Assembly (NCBI RefSeq): GCF_038502225.1
Contig: NC_091303.1
Location: 24,578,682 to 24,642,681, forward strand
DNA length: 64,000 nt
Direction: 5' to 3'
DNA from: Cherax quadricarinatus
Taxonomy: Eukaryota > Arthropoda > Malacostraca > Decapoda > Parastacidae
The notes under the pieces are model-generated. The model ran no database searches, was not told where the DNA came from, and was given only the letters and a program-made list of their open reading frames with translations. The first letter of the stretch is position 1. The number at the start of each line of letters is the position of its first letter. A program made the position numbers and the translations under genes. This document shows positions 9,671 to 19,654 of this stretch, one piece after another.

Positions 9671-12002
9671 CAGTGGACCCCCGCATAGCGATATTAATCC
9701 ATGCAAGAGAGCTCATTGTTATGCGAAATTATCGTTATGCGAATGAATTTTCCCCATAAGAAATAATGGAAATCAAATTAATCCGTGCAAGACACCCCAA
9801 AGTATGAAAAAAAAAAATTTTTACCACATGAAATATTAATTTTAATACATACAAACTGAAAAAGGCATGCACAATTACATGACACTTACTTTTATTGAAT
9901 ATCTGGTGATGATTGATGGGATGGGAGGAGGAGAGAGTGTTAGTGTTTAGAAGGGGAATCCCCTTCCATTAAGACTTGAGGTGTCAAGTCCTTTTCTGGG
10001 GTTACTTCCCTTCTTCTTTTAATGCCACTAGGACCAGCTTCAGAGTCACTGGAGTTCTGTCGCACAACATATCTGTCCATAGTGGCCTGTACCTCTCGTT
10101 CCTTTATGACTTCCCTAAAGTGTTTCACAACATTGTCAGTGTAATAGTCACCAGCACGGCTTGCAATAGCTGTGTGAGGGTGATTTTCATCCATGAAGGT
10201 TTGCACTTCAAGCCACTTTGCACAGATTTCCTTAATCTTTGTAGTAGGCAATTTCTTCAATTTCTCTCTCCCCTCCTTCGAACCAGTTTCCTCAGGTCTG
10301 GCCTCTTGCTGTTGAAGTTGATCTATCAGCTCATCAGTGGTTAGTTCTTCATTGTCCTCCTCCACCAACTCTTCCACATCATCCCCACTAACCTCCAACC
10401 CCAAGGACTTTCCCAATGCCATAATGGATTCCTCAACTGGCATAGGATTCTCAGGGTTAGCCTGAAACCCTTCAAAATCCCTTTGGTCTACACATTCTGG
10501 CCACAGTTTCTTCCAAGCAGAGTTCAAGGTCCTCTTAGTCACTCCCTCCCACGTCTTACCTATAAGGTTTACACAATTGAGGATATTAAAGTGATCTCTC
10601 CAAAACTCTCTTAGAGTCAGTTGAGTTTCTGAGGTCACTACAAAGCACCTTTCAAACAGAGCTTTTGTGTACAGTTTTTTGAAGTTTGCAATAACCTGCT
10701 GGTCCATGGGCTGCAGGAGAGGAGTGGTATTAGGAGGCAAAAACTTCACCTTAATGAATTTCATGTCCCCATAAAGTCGCTCTGCCACGTCTGTAGGATG
10801 ACCAGGGGCATTGTCTAACACCAGGAGGCACTTAAGTTCTAATTTCTTTTCAGTTAGGTAATCTTTCACATTGGGGGCAAATGCATGGTGTAACCAGTCA
10901 TAGAAAAAGTCCCTAGTGACCCATGCCTTACTGTTTGCCCTCCACAGCACACACAAATTTTCCTTGAGGACATTCTTTTGCCTGAACGGTCTGGGAGTTT
11001 CAGAGTGATACACTAATAAAGGCTTCACTTTGCAATCACCAGTAGCATTGGAACACATCAACAGAGTAAGCCTGTCTTTCATAGGCTTATGTCCTGGGAG
11101 TGCCTTTTCCTCCTGAGTAATGTAGGTCCTGCTTGGCATTTTCTTCCAAAACAGGCCTGTTTCATCACAATTAAACACTTGTTCAGGTTTCAGTCCTTCA
11201 GTTTCTATGTACTCCTTGAATTCCTGCACATATTTTTCAGCTGCTTTGTGGTCCGAACTGGCAGCCTCACCATGCCTTATCACACTATGTATGCCACTAC
11301 GCCTCTTAAATCTCTCAAACCAACCTTTGCTGGACTTAAATTCACTCATATCATCACTAGTTGCAGGCATTTTTTTAATTAAATCCTGATGCAACTTCCT
11401 AGCCTTTTCACTTATGATCACTTGAGAGATGCTATCTCCTGCTATCTGTTTCTCATTTATCCACACCAATAACAGTCTCTCAACATCTTCCATCACTTGC
11501 GATCTCTGTTTCGAAAACACAGTTAAACCTTTGGCAAGAACAGCTTCCTTGATTGCCTTTTTGTTGCCCACAATAGTAGCGATGGTTGATTGGGGTTTAC
11601 TATACAACCTGGCCAGCTCGGAGACACGCACTCCACTTTCATACTTATCAATAATCTCTTTCTTCATCTCTATAGTAATTCTCACCCTTATTCCTGTAGG
11701 GTTGGCACTAGAAGCTTTCTTGGGGCCCATGGTCACTTACTTTGCAGATAAAATCACCAGAAACACTGTAATAATACGAAATGTTCCGATTGTATGCTTG
11801 GATGTTACCGCGGAGGCTGGCTGGTAAACAATGCCACCAGCGGAACATGTGAGGCTGGCTAAGGGCGCACATTAGACACGTCTCGGACGAACAGCGTTGA
11901 GCGGGTTTTTTAACGGTATGCGAGGCAAAATCTTGGCGATAAAATGTAGCGGTATGCGGATTTAACGTTATGTGATGCCAACGGTATGCGGGGGGTCCAC
12001 TG
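9671..12002 (-). mobile_element. Full-length Tigger-like DNA transposon, second family
   Basis: TA flanks (9669-9670 and 12003-12004). The ends are CAGTGGACCCCCGCATAGCG and CGGTATGCGGGGGGTCCACTG. It carries an intact transposase on the minus strand whose sequence differs clearly from copies A and B. The deleted copies at 12284, 22775, 38243, 57298 and 60278 share its MGPKKASSANP start, so it represents their autonomous type. Confidence 0.93.
9940..11730 (-). CDS. Tigger/pogo-family DDD transposase, intact (MGPKK family)
   Basis: A 596-residue enzyme. I take the ATG in GACCATGGG (11730) as the start, because the open frame only extends two codons further to a GTG. Two CENP-B-type DNA-binding regions (about 14-66 and 72-142) precede the DDE core with Asp189 (FNCDETGLFW), Asp306 (VLDNAPGHP) and Asp343 (LLQPMDQQ). 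A Glu-rich linker follows (EELVEEDNEEL). The last residues are MEGDSPSKH, as in the related deleted copies. No stop or frameshift is present over 1.79 kb, and all three catalytic Asp remain. This is the most convincing candidate for an active transposase in the window. A poly(A) hexamer lies just beyond the stop (minus strand, about 9891-9896). Confidence 0.94.
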   Translation of the reverse strand: MGPKKASSANPTGIRVRITIEMKKEIIDKYESGVRVSELARLYSKPQSTIATIVGNKKAIKEAVLAKGLTVFSKQRSQVMEDVERLLLVWINEKQIAGDSISQVIISEKARKLHQDLIKKMPATSDDMSEFKSSKGWFERFKRRSGIHSVIRHGEAASSDHKAAEKYVQEFKEYIETEGLKPEQVFNCDETGLFWKKMPSRTYITQEEKALPGHKPMKDRLTLLMCSNATGDCKVKPLLVYHSETPRPFRQKNVLKENLCVLWRANSKAWVTRDFFYDWLHHAFAPNVKDYLTEKKLELKCLLVLDNAPGHPTDVAERLYGDMKFIKVKFLPPNTTPLLQPMDQQVIANFKKLYTKALFERCFVVTSETQLTLREFWRDHFNILNCVNLIGKTWEGVTKRTLNSAWKKLWPECVDQRDFEGFQANPENPMPVEESIMALGKSLGLEVSGDDVEELVEEDNEELTTDELIDQLQQQEARPEETGSKEGREKLKKLPTTKIKEICAKWLEVQTFMDENHPHTAIASRAGDYYTDNVVKHFREVIKEREVQATMDRYVVRQNSSDSEAGPSGIKRRREVTPEKDLTPQVLMEGDSPSKH

Positions 12003-12240
12003 TATTGTTAGGCTAAGTAAATGCTGTTATTATATTTCCCTCCAATATATTTGTGATCCAGACATTTGCGATTTTTCAACATTCGTGAGATTCTTGATCC
12101 CCAAACCCTTGTGAATGTGGAGGGAGACCTGTATATTGCCGAGATCGCTAAATTCGTGAGTGTAATTTCATAAGTTTTCCACCAGATTTCGTACTTTTGG
12201 TGTCATTACCATCAGGGAAAGATTCTCTATCATTTCATAA

Positions 12241-12242
<2 letters not shown>

Positions 12243-12283
<41 letters not shown>
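12243..12283. repeat. (AT)n microsatellite at a Tigger insertion point
   Basis: About 20 AT units directly abutting the CAGTGG end of the next Tigger. It probably grew from the TA target site. Confidence 0.9.
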
Positions 12284-12286
<3 letters not shown>

Positions 12287-12554
12287 TGGACCCCCGCATA
12301 CCGTACGCATAGCATACCGTACAATCCGCATACCGATCGCTTTGATCGCAAAAATTTAGCCTCGCATACCGCCCAAAAACCCGCTCACCGCCCTTCGTCC
12401 GAGATGCGTCCAATGTGCGGCCTGAGCCACGCTCACATGTTCCACCGGTGGCATTGTTTACCAGCCAGCCTCCGTGGTAACATCCAAGCATACAATCGGA
12501 ACATTTCGTATTATTACAGTGTTTTTGGTGATTTTTTCTGGAAAATAAGTGACC

Positions 12555-13376
12555 ATGGGCCCCAAGAAAGCTTCTAGTGCCAACCCTACAGCAATAAGGG
12601 TGAGAATTACTATAGAGATGAAGAAAAAGATCATTGATAAGTATGAAAGTGGAGTGCGTGTCTCCGAGCTGGCCAGGTTGTATAATAAACCCCAATCAAC
12701 CATCGCTACTATTGGTGGTACAGCTGCTGCTGTACCACCGTCAGCTGCTGCTGCACTGTCAGCTGCTGCTGCACTGTCAGCTGCTGCTGCTGTTGTACCA
12801 CCGTCAGCTGCTGCTGCTGCTGTAGCATCGTCTGCTGCTGCTGTAGCATCGTCTGCTGCTGCTGTAGCATCGTCTGTTGCTGCTGTAGCATCGTCTGCTG
12901 CTGCTGTAGCATCGTCTGTTGCTGCTGTAGCATCGTCTGCTGCTGCTGTAGCATCGTCTGCTGCTGCTGTAGCATCGTCTGCTGCTGCTGTAGCATCGTC
13001 TGCTGCTGCTGTAGCATCGTCTGCTGCTGCTGTAGCATCGTCTGCTGCTGCTGTAGCATCGTCTGTTGCTGCTGTAGCATCGTCTGCTGCTGCTGTAGCA
13101 TCGTCTGTTGCTGCTGTAGCATCGTCTGCTGCTGCTGTAACATCGTCTGTTGCTGCTGTAGCATCATCTGTTGCTGCTGTACCACCGTCAGCTGCTGCTG
13201 CTGCTGTAGCACCGTTGTTGGTGTGGCTTATTGAGAATACCAAGAAACAATTAACCCCAGAGGATTTGCCACCCAGGATAACCCAAAAAAGTCAGTGTCA
13301 TCGAAGACTGTCTAACTTATTTCCATTGGGGTCCTTAATCTTGTCTCCCAGGATGCAACCCACACCAGTCGACTAA
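12555..13376 (+). pseudogene. Tigger transposase N-terminus fused to Ala/Ser-rich tandem repeats
   Basis: The frame starts MGPKKASSANP and keeps the first DNA-binding helix-turn-helix up to PQSTIATI. It then enters about 150 residues of Ala-rich repeats, unit VASSAAA with Val/Ala and Ala/Thr variants, about 18 times. It returns briefly to transposase-like sequence (PLLVWLIENTKKQ) and ends in SINE-derived codons. The DDE core is absent, so it cannot transpose itself. If translated, it would be a DNA-binding Ala-rich protein that might compete for transposon ends; that is inference. Confidence 0.75.
12720..13210. repeat. 21-bp minisatellite, about 18 units, CTG-rich
   Basis: The unit is GTAGCATCGTCTGCTGCTGCT with a few single-base variants (GTTGCT for GCTGCT). 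It is bordered by less regular CTG/GTCAGCTGCTG segments. On the plus strand it encodes Ala/Ser repeats. On the minus strand it gives an open frame of MLQQQQT repeats. Confidence 0.95.
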
Positions 13377-13388
13377 CACCCAGGTGAA
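13260..13388 (-). repeat. SINE fragment captured in the Tigger derivative
   Basis: Matches the SINE at 2105-2345 in the same orientation (CCACCCAGGATAACCCAA and CCAGTCGACTAACACCCAGG). The same fragment with the same breakpoints is in the sister element at 23306-23432, so capture preceded their spread. Confidence 0.8.
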
Positions 13389-13397
13389 CAGGGAAAA

Positions 13398-13600
13398 ATG
13401 CCTGGAACTAGTGCTCATATTGGTGAATTTAAAGCCAGCAAAGGTTGGTTTGAGAGATTTAAGAATCGTAGTGGCATACACAGTGTGATAAGGCCTGTTC
13501 TGGAAGAAAATGCCAAACAGGACCTACAGTACTCAGGAGGAAAAGGCACTCCCAGGACACAGTGTCTCATCAGTCATTGCTGCATCTTCAATAAAGGTAA
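13398..13600 (+). pseudogene. Residual Tigger transposase codons downstream of the SINE piece
   Basis: Reads EFKASKGWFERFKNRSGIHS, then jumps by deletion to a frame-shifted remnant of the region around the first catalytic Asp and the QEEKALPGH block, before ending. It carries no catalytic residues. The AATAAAGGTAAGTG motif follows at 13590. Confidence 0.75.
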
Positions 13601-14163
13601 GTGTCATTTATTCTTCATTTAGTAGAGTAGTACATGCACAATATATATTGTGCATGTACTACTCTACTATTGTGCATGTATCCTTCTCTTTGTGTGTAGG
13701 AAAATGTATATTTCATGTGGTAAAAATTTTTTTTTCATACTTTTGGGTGTCTTGCACGGATTAATTTGATTTCCATTATTTCTTATGGGGAAAATTCATT
13801 CGCATACCGAACATTTTGCATAACAATCAGCCCTCTTGCACGGATTAAGGTCGCTATGCGGGGGTCCACTGTATATATATATGTATATATATACAGTGGA
13901 CCCCCGAGTTTTGGCAGCATCGACTTGCGTGAAATTCGACTCGGCAAGTTTTTTTTGGCAAAATTTGGCCTCGAGTTTCGTGATTAGACTCGTGATTCGG
14001 CAGCCGTCCAGTACCCGTCTGCCCGTCAAGGCGCACACAAAGCCAGTCTCCCACGCCATTCACGCTCAGTGTGCCATTGTTTACCAACACGTGACCATCA
14101 CCCCGCGTGCTCATACGTAATAATCCATTGTTTTTTGTGATTGCAACTGCTAAATAAGTCACC

Positions 14164-14775
14164 ATGGGCCCAAGGAAAGCTAGTGCAAGCCCTTTGGTAA
14201 AGAAAGTGAAGAACACGATCCAGAGGGATTTTGAAGTGTTTGAGGCAGACCCTGACCCTGCCGACCCTCTGCCTGTTGTGGAAGGTGCTGTGGCATTGGG
14301 CAAGTCCATGGGGTTGGAGGTGAGTGACGGGGATGTGGAAGAGTTGGTGGAGGACCACAAGGAAGAGCTAACCACTGACGAACTGCAAGAGCTTCAACTG
14401 GAACAGCATCAGACCACAGCTGAGGAACTTGCTTCAGAGGAGGGGGAAAAGAGAGTGAAGGAGGTGCCTTCTTCGGTGATTAAGGACATGTGTTCAAAGT
14501 GGAATGAGTTGCAAAGTTTTGTTGAAAAGTATCACCCTGACCAAGCTGAAACAAGCCATATCTGCAACATGTTCAGTGACAAAATCTTGTCCCACTTCAG
14601 GCAAATCATAAAGAAATGCCAGAAACAGATCTCTCTGGACAGATATTTTGTGCGACAGGGGTCCAGTGACTCTCAAGTTGTTCCCAGTGGCATTAAAAGA
14701 AGAAGGGAAGTAACCCCAGAAAAGGACTTGCTACCTGACGTCCTAATGGAAGGAGATTCTCTTTCCAAACAATAG
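14164..14775 (+). pseudogene. Internally deleted Tigger transposase, N- and C-termini fused
   Basis: An open frame of 203 residues joins the first about 20 residues (MGPRKASASPLVKKVKNTI) to the last about 180 residues, from QRDFEVFEAD through the acidic region to MEGDSLSKQ. The DNA-binding repeats and the whole DDE core are deleted in frame. The surviving C-terminus differs from both full-length families here, so it represents a third lineage. The open frame is striking for a non-catalytic remnant but may simply be young. Confidence 0.8.
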
Positions 14776-14860
14776 TGTACACCTTCCTCCTATCCCCTCC
14801 CAATGGAAGGAGATTCTCTTTCCAAACAATAGTGTACACCTTCCTCCTATCCCCTCCCGT
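14746..14860 (+). repeat. Tandem duplication spanning the stop codon
   Basis: A segment of about 57 bases starting AATGGAAGGAGATTCTCTTT and including the TAG stop is present twice back to back with no visible mismatch. Confidence 0.9.
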
Positions 14861-14925
14861 CTTCCATCCACCCAGAAGTCTTCAGTAAAGGTAAGTGTAA
14901 TATTATTATTTTTTATATGCATGTA

Positions 14926-17270
14926 CAGTGGTCCCTCACTTTTCGTAGTTCCCGGCAATCGTAAATTTCGCCAATCATAGGGGTATTTTCGTATAAACAT
15001 GGACTTGTTTTCATAAGTTGACTCGCGAGTCGTAGTTCGTCCGGGACGTGTACCCACGGCGTGAGCCGTGGCGGCAGCCAGTCTGGCATTGTTTACCAGT
15101 GAGCGAAGGTCCCCTCACGTGCTCCAGCGAAATATTTCATAATATTCCATTTATTTTAGTGCTTGCAAGTACTAAATAAGCTACCATGGCTCCAAAGAAA
15201 GCTCCTAGTGCCAAGCCTGTTGTAAAGAAGGTGAGAAATACGATTGAATTTAAGAAAACTATCATTAAACAATATGAAAGTGGTACAAGTGTGGCCGAAC
15301 TGGCCAGGATGTATAAGAAACCCTACACAACCTTATGTTCCATAGTGGCCAAGAAAAAGGAAATCAAGGACGCTGTTGTTGCAAAGGGGGTAACTATGCT
15401 GACAAAAATGAGATCACCAGTACTCGAAGAGGTTGAGAAGTTATTATTGGTGTGGCCAAAGGAGAAACAATTAGCAGGAGATACTCTTATGACTTCGATT
15501 ATTTGTGAAAAGGCTAGGCAGTTGCATGACGATTTGGTAAAGAAATTGCCTGCAAATAGTGGTGATGTGAGTGAATTTAAGGCCACCAAAGGCTGGTTTG
15601 AGAGATTTAAGAACCGTACTGGCATACACAGTGTGGTAAGGCATGGTGAGGCTGCCAGTTCGGACCACAAGGCGACTAAAAAATATGTGCATGAATTCCA
15701 GGAGCACGTAGAGGCTGAAGGACTGAAACCTGAACAAGTGTTCAATTGTGACGAAACGGGCCTCTTTTGGAAGAAAATGCCAAAGAGGACCTTCATTACA
15801 CAAGAGGAAAAGGCAATGCCAGGACACAAGCCTATGAAAGACAGGCTGACGCTAATGTTCTGTGCTAATGCTAGTGGGGATTTCAAAGTGAAGCCATTAC
15901 TAGTGTACCATTCTGAAAATCCCAGAGTGTTCAGGAAAAACAATGTTATGAAGAGTAAATTGTGTGTGTTTTGGAAATCTAATAGTAAGGCATGGGTCAC
16001 GAGGGAAATTTTCATCGAGTGGTTCAATGAAGTGTTTGGCCCTAGTGTGAAGGAGTATCTCCTGGAAAAGAAATTGGATCTCAAGTGCCTGCTAGTAATG
16101 GACAATGCACCTGCTCATCCTCCAAACTTGGATGACCTAATTTTCGAGGAGTTTGGGTTCATCACAGTAAAGTTCTTGCCCCTGAATACCACTCCTCTCC
16201 TCCAGCCCATGGACCAGCAGGTCATTGCAAACTTTAAAAAACTCTACACAAAAGCAATGTTTCACAGGTGCTTGACTGTGACCACAGACACTCACTTGAC
16301 CCTAAGGGAATTTTGGAGAGAACACTTCAGCATCCTCCATTGCATAACCCTTATAGGTATGGCTTGGGAGGGAGTGACTACCAGGACTTTGAACTTTGCC
16401 TGGAGAAAATTGTGGCCAGATTGTGTTGACAAGAGGGATTTTGAAGGGTTTGGGACTGACCCTGATGAGCCTATGTCTGTTGTAAAATCAATTGTGGCAC
16501 TGGGGAGTTCCATGGGGTTGGATGTGAGTTTGGAGGATGTGGAAGAATTGGTGGAAGACCACAATGAAGAGCTCACCACTAAGGATCTGCAAGAGCTTCA
16601 GCAGGAAGAGCAACACATCGCAGCTCAGAATCTTGCTGCAGAGGAGGAGGAAGAGAGATGGAAGAAGGTGCCTTCTTCAGAAATTAAAGAGATTTTTACT
16701 ATGTGGGGTAAGATGGAAAGCTTTATGGAGAAACATCACCCTAACAAGGTTGTTGCAAGCCATGTTGGCAACATGTACAGTGACAAAGTCTTGGGCCATT
16801 TTAGGGAAGTGTTAAAGAGACGCCAGAAACAGAGCTCTCTCCACAGTTATTTTGCGAGACAGGACTCCATTGACTCTCAAGGTGGTCCTAGTGGCATTAA
16901 GAAACAGAGAAGAGAAGCAACCCCAGAAAAGTAATTGGTACCTGAGGTGTTGCTGGAAGGGGATTCCCCTTCCAAACTATAAACAATCCACTCTCTCTCC
17001 TCCTCCAGTCTCTCATACACTAAGAAGAATCTCCAATAAAGGTAAGTGTTATGCTGTTAATGTTTCATTCATCATTTCCCATTGTATTGTTTATGTACTA
17101 CATGTATATTTCATGTAAAAAAATTTTTTGTTTTAATACTTCTGGGTGTCAGGAACAGATTAATTGTATTTACATTATTTCTTGTGGGGAAAATTGATTC
17201 GCAAATCGTAAATTTCGTTTATAGTAGCTCCTCCAGGAATGGATTAATTATGAAAAATGAAGGACCACTG
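14926..17270 (+). mobile_element. Tigger-like DNA transposon, copy B, nested in another Tigger
   Basis: The ends CAGTGGTCCCTCAC and GAAGGACCACTG have TA flanks (14924-14925 and 17271-17272). Nearly identical to copy A over its whole length, including the 5' leader and 3' region. Because it splits 13894-17473 it is the younger of the two. Confidence 0.93.
15186..16934 (+). CDS. Tigger/pogo-family DDD transposase, C-terminally shortened (copy B)
   Basis: 582 residues with the same domain order as copy A: CENP-B-type DNA-binding regions (about 14-142), then the DDE core with Asp189 (FNCDETGLFW), Asp306 (MDNAPAHP) and Asp343 (LLQPMDQQ). A stop after ATPEK removes the last 15 or so residues present in copy A (ending EGDSPSKL); the codon is TAA where copy A has CAA. 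Other differences include LLLVWPKEKQ instead of LLLVWINEKQ in the second DNA-binding region, where a Pro replaces Ile in a helix. The core is complete, so activity is possible but doubtful. Confidence 0.9.
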   Translation: MAPKKAPSAKPVVKKVRNTIEFKKTIIKQYESGTSVAELARMYKKPYTTLCSIVAKKKEIKDAVVAKGVTMLTKMRSPVLEEVEKLLLVWPKEKQLAGDTLMTSIICEKARQLHDDLVKKLPANSGDVSEFKATKGWFERFKNRTGIHSVVRHGEAASSDHKATKKYVHEFQEHVEAEGLKPEQVFNCDETGLFWKKMPKRTFITQEEKAMPGHKPMKDRLTLMFCANASGDFKVKPLLVYHSENPRVFRKNNVMKSKLCVFWKSNSKAWVTREIFIEWFNEVFGPSVKEYLLEKKLDLKCLLVMDNAPAHPPNLDDLIFEEFGFITVKFLPLNTTPLLQPMDQQVIANFKKLYTKAMFHRCLTVTTDTHLTLREFWREHFSILHCITLIGMAWEGVTTRTLNFAWRKLWPDCVDKRDFEGFGTDPDEPMSVVKSIVALGSSMGLDVSLEDVEELVEDHNEELTTKDLQELQQEEQHIAAQNLAAEEEEERWKKVPSSEIKEIFTMWGKMESFMEKHHPNKVVASHVGNMYSDKVLGHFREVLKRRQKQSSLHSYFARQDSIDSQGGPSGIKKQRREATPEK

Positions 17271-17471
17271 TACTTGATTTCTGATTATTTTCAGTATGTA
17301 AATCTTCATTTAATTTAAAAAAAAAATATTTTATTTTAATATTTTTGGGTGTCTGGAACGAATTAATTTTATTTCCATTATTTCTTATGGGGAAAATGGT
17401 TTTGAGTTTCTTGAATTTTGACTTTTGGCAGGCACTATGGAACGGATTAATCACGAAACTTGGGGGTCCAC

Positions 17472-17473
<2 letters not shown>

Positions 17474-17540
<67 letters not shown>
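17474..17540. repeat. (GT)n microsatellite
   Basis: About 33 GT units with one GTAT interruption, starting at the outer Tigger's CCACTG end and followed by the last fragment of the split TTAA element. Confidence 0.95.
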
Positions 17541-17543
<3 letters not shown>

Positions 17544-17594
17544 TGACACTGAGAGCAAGTTTGTGAGCAGGGATCTCGACAGTGAAAGGGTTAA

Positions 17595-18147
17595 ATAATC
17601 AAGGGAAGAGATATGACAACTATCAGTAATTACATTTTAAAATTTCCACTTCACTCTTTTCTCAAATCTGTCAAACCTTAGTGGGAACTGGTGCTGCAAT
17701 ATGAGTTTGTTTCCTTTAGATAACTATAGCAATTACATTTCTTTAACTATCTCTCATGTTTCTTATATTTATTTAATATTTCCACATTTTCCTTTTTCTA
17801 AATAAGCTTCATTCACCAAATTCAGAGGTTTTGTTAGTAATTTTCAACTTCAACTGTAAGTATCATAATCAAATTGCTAACTTTTCTTACTTTTCCGATA
17901 AGGCAAGTCTAGCAGCAGTTTTAATTAATGATTTATGTATTTTAGATAAAATATGAGGCATGTCAGAAAATACTTCAAACTTCTCTGTATTGTCGAAATA
18001 TGCAATGAAATAACATTTTAACACATTTTTCTTAATTTTTAAATGTTTCACAATTTTTTTTAAAAAAATCATATTAATATTATTAAAAAATATTTATTTT
18101 TATGGACTTTTCATATGATTTTCCAAAAAATCTGTGAAATATTTATT
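17595..18147. other. AT-rich interval, nothing recognised
   Basis: Very AT-rich unique-looking sequence between the TTAA relic and a LINE. No ORF, repeat ends or exon-like segments are visible. Confidence 0.4.
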
Positions 18148-19640
18148 GCATAGTTCCTTTGTATAAAGGCAAAGGGGATAAATGAGAGTGCAAAAATTAT
18201 AGGGGAATAAATCTGTTGAATATACCTGGTAAAGTGTATGGTTGAGTTATTATTGAAAGAATTAAGAGTAAGACGGAGAGTAGGATAGCAGTTGAACAAG
18301 GAGGCTTTAGGAAAGGTAGGGGGTGTGTAGGCCAAGTGTTTGCAGTGAAACATATAGGTTAACAGTATTTAGATAAGGCTAAAGAGGTTTTTGTGGCATT
18401 TATGGATTTAGAAAAGGCATATGACAGGGTGGATAGGGGGGCAATGTGGCAGATGTTGCAGGTGTATGGTATAGGAGGTAGGTTACTGAAAGCAGTGAAG
18501 AATTTTTACAAGGATAGTGAGGCTCAGGTTAGAGTATGTAGGAGAGAGGGAGATTATTTCCCAGTAAAAGTAGGTCTTAGACAAGGGTGTGTGATGTTGC
18601 CATGGTTGTTCAATATATTTATAGATGGGATTGTAAGAGAAGTGAATGCAAGGGTCTTGGCAAGAGATGTGGAGTTAAATGATGACGAATCAGACACAAA
18701 GTGGGAGTTGTCACAGTTGCTCTTTGCTGATGACACTGTGCTTTTGGGAGATTCTGAAGAGAAGTTGCAGAGGTTGGTGGATGAATTTGGTAGGGTATGT
18801 AAGAGAAGAAAATTAAAAGTAAATATTGGAAAGAGTAAGGAGATGAGGATAACAAAAAGATTAGGTGGCAAAAGATTGGATATCAAATTGGAGGGAGAGA
18901 GTATGGAGGTGAATGTATTTAGATATTTGGGAGTGGACGTGTCAGCAGATAGGTCTATGAAGGATGAGGGGAATAAATAGATGACGGGAAAAGGGCGAGT
19001 GGTGCACCTAGGAGTCTGTGGAGACAAAGAGCTTTGTCCGTAGAGGCAAAGAGGGGAATGTATGAGAGTATAGTTGTTCCAACACTCTTGTATGGGTGTG
19101 AAGCATGGGTAATGAATGTTGCAACGAGGAGAAGGCTGGAGGCAGTGGAGATGTCATGTCTGAGGGCAATATGTGGTGTGAATATGATGCAGAGAATTTA
19201 TAGTTTGGAAATTAGGAGAAGATGTGGGATTACCAAAACTATTATCCAGAGGGCTGAGGAGGGGTTGTTGAGGCAGTTCGGACATGTAGAGAGAATGGAA
19301 CAAAACAGAATGACTTAGTGTATAAATCTGTAGTGGAGGGAAGGCGGGGTAGGGGTCGGCCTAGAAAGAGTTGGAGGGAGGGGGGTAAAGGAGGTTTTGT
19401 GTGTGAGGGGCTTGGACTTCCAGCAAGTGTGTATGAGCATATTTGATAGGAGTGAATGGAGACAAATGGTTTTTAATACTTGACGTGCTGTTGGAGTGTG
19501 AGCAAAGTAACGTTTATGAAGGGATTCAGGTAAACCGGCAGGCTGGACTTGAGTCCTGGAGACGGGAAGTACAATATCTACACTCTGAAAGAAGCCCCTA
19601 TCACGTGCTTTTAACATCCTATGGAGAGGGAGCATGGACA
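18148..19640 (+). mobile_element. 5'-truncated RTE-like LINE, decayed
   Basis: Begins inside the reverse transcriptase (PLYKGKGDK block) and continues through the 3' coding part into the family's 3' UTR (AACCGGCAGGCTGGACTTGA and TTTTAATACTTGACGTGCTG). Same family as 62034-64000 and the minus-strand copies at 51295-51760 and 51823-56232. It carries several stops. Confidence 0.85.
18170..19318 (+). pseudogene. RTE-like LINE reverse transcriptase fragment, broken
   Basis: The longest open piece (18393-18980) contains motif A (AFMDLEKAYDRV), the RQGC block and motif C (LLFADDTVLLGD). Stops flank it: TAG before QYLDK, TAG after KDEGNK and another after EQNRMT. The next open piece (19034-19318) is the downstream thumb and C-terminal part ending in RAEEGLLRQFGHVERM. 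The intact relative at 62034-64000 shows the breaks. Not functional. Confidence 0.85.
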
Positions 19641-19654
19641 CGGGGGTCGTCCCA

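Larger units (their letters stand above)
7918..12131. mobile_element. Older Tigger derivative with CAGGTCTCCCTC ends, itself carrying two elements
   Basis: Flanked by TA (7916-7917 and 12132-12133). The ends are CAGGTCTCCCTCAACATTCG and TGAATGTGGAGGGAGACCTG. A minus-strand remnant of a Tigger N-terminus survives near 9520-9600. A TTAA element (8151-9137) and a full-length Tigger (9671-12002) were later inserted into it. Part of its body resembles the tandem unit at 45819-46330 in reverse. Confidence 0.8.
12284..13871 (+). mobile_element. Internally rearranged Tigger derivative with expanded minisatellite
   Basis: The ends are CAGTGGACCCCCGCATACCG and CGCTATGCGGGGGTCCACTG with TA flanks. The transposase start is present, but the middle is replaced by a CTG-rich tandem array and a captured SINE piece, and the catalytic domain is gone. 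The element at 22775-23918 has the same structure with a much shorter array. A near-perfect palindrome (AGTAGTACATGCACAATA and its complement) lies at about 13623-13668 in both. Confidence 0.9.
13894..17473 (+). mobile_element. Tigger derivative interrupted by another Tigger
   Basis: The left end is CAGTGGACCCCCGAGTTTTG and the right end CTTGGGGGTCCACTG at 17473. The outer element's 3' part resumes at 17271 after the inner element (14926-17270) and a duplicated TA. The two halves are otherwise continuous with the usual Tigger 3' end order (TTTTGGGTGTCTGGAACG, then TTCTTATGGGGAAAAT). Its coding region keeps only the two termini of a transposase. Confidence 0.85.
4885..17590 (+). mobile_element. 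Relic TTAA-family element split by five nested insertions
   Basis: Small pieces of the family seen intact at 8151-9137 occur here in the right order and orientation: about 4893-4909, 7249-7281, 7804-7917, 12132-12242 and 17541-17590. The last ends in GTGAAAGGG followed by TTAA (17591-17594). Between them sit elements at 4910-7248, 7282-7803, 7918-12131, 12284-13871 and 13894-17473. At the first three insertions removing the insert and one TA restores family sequence. The left half is missing, or lost by deletion left of 4893. Confidence 0.7.

Noticed and set aside
12709..13212. Minus-strand open frame of MLQQQQT repeats (167 residues)
   Set aside because: It is the reverse reading of the 21-bp minisatellite, with no leader, domain or independent signal. 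Reported only as a property of the repeat.
13623..13668. Palindrome in the repeat-bearing Tigger as a separate mobile element
   Set aside because: It is present at the same internal position in both sister copies and has no target duplication, so it is part of the element.
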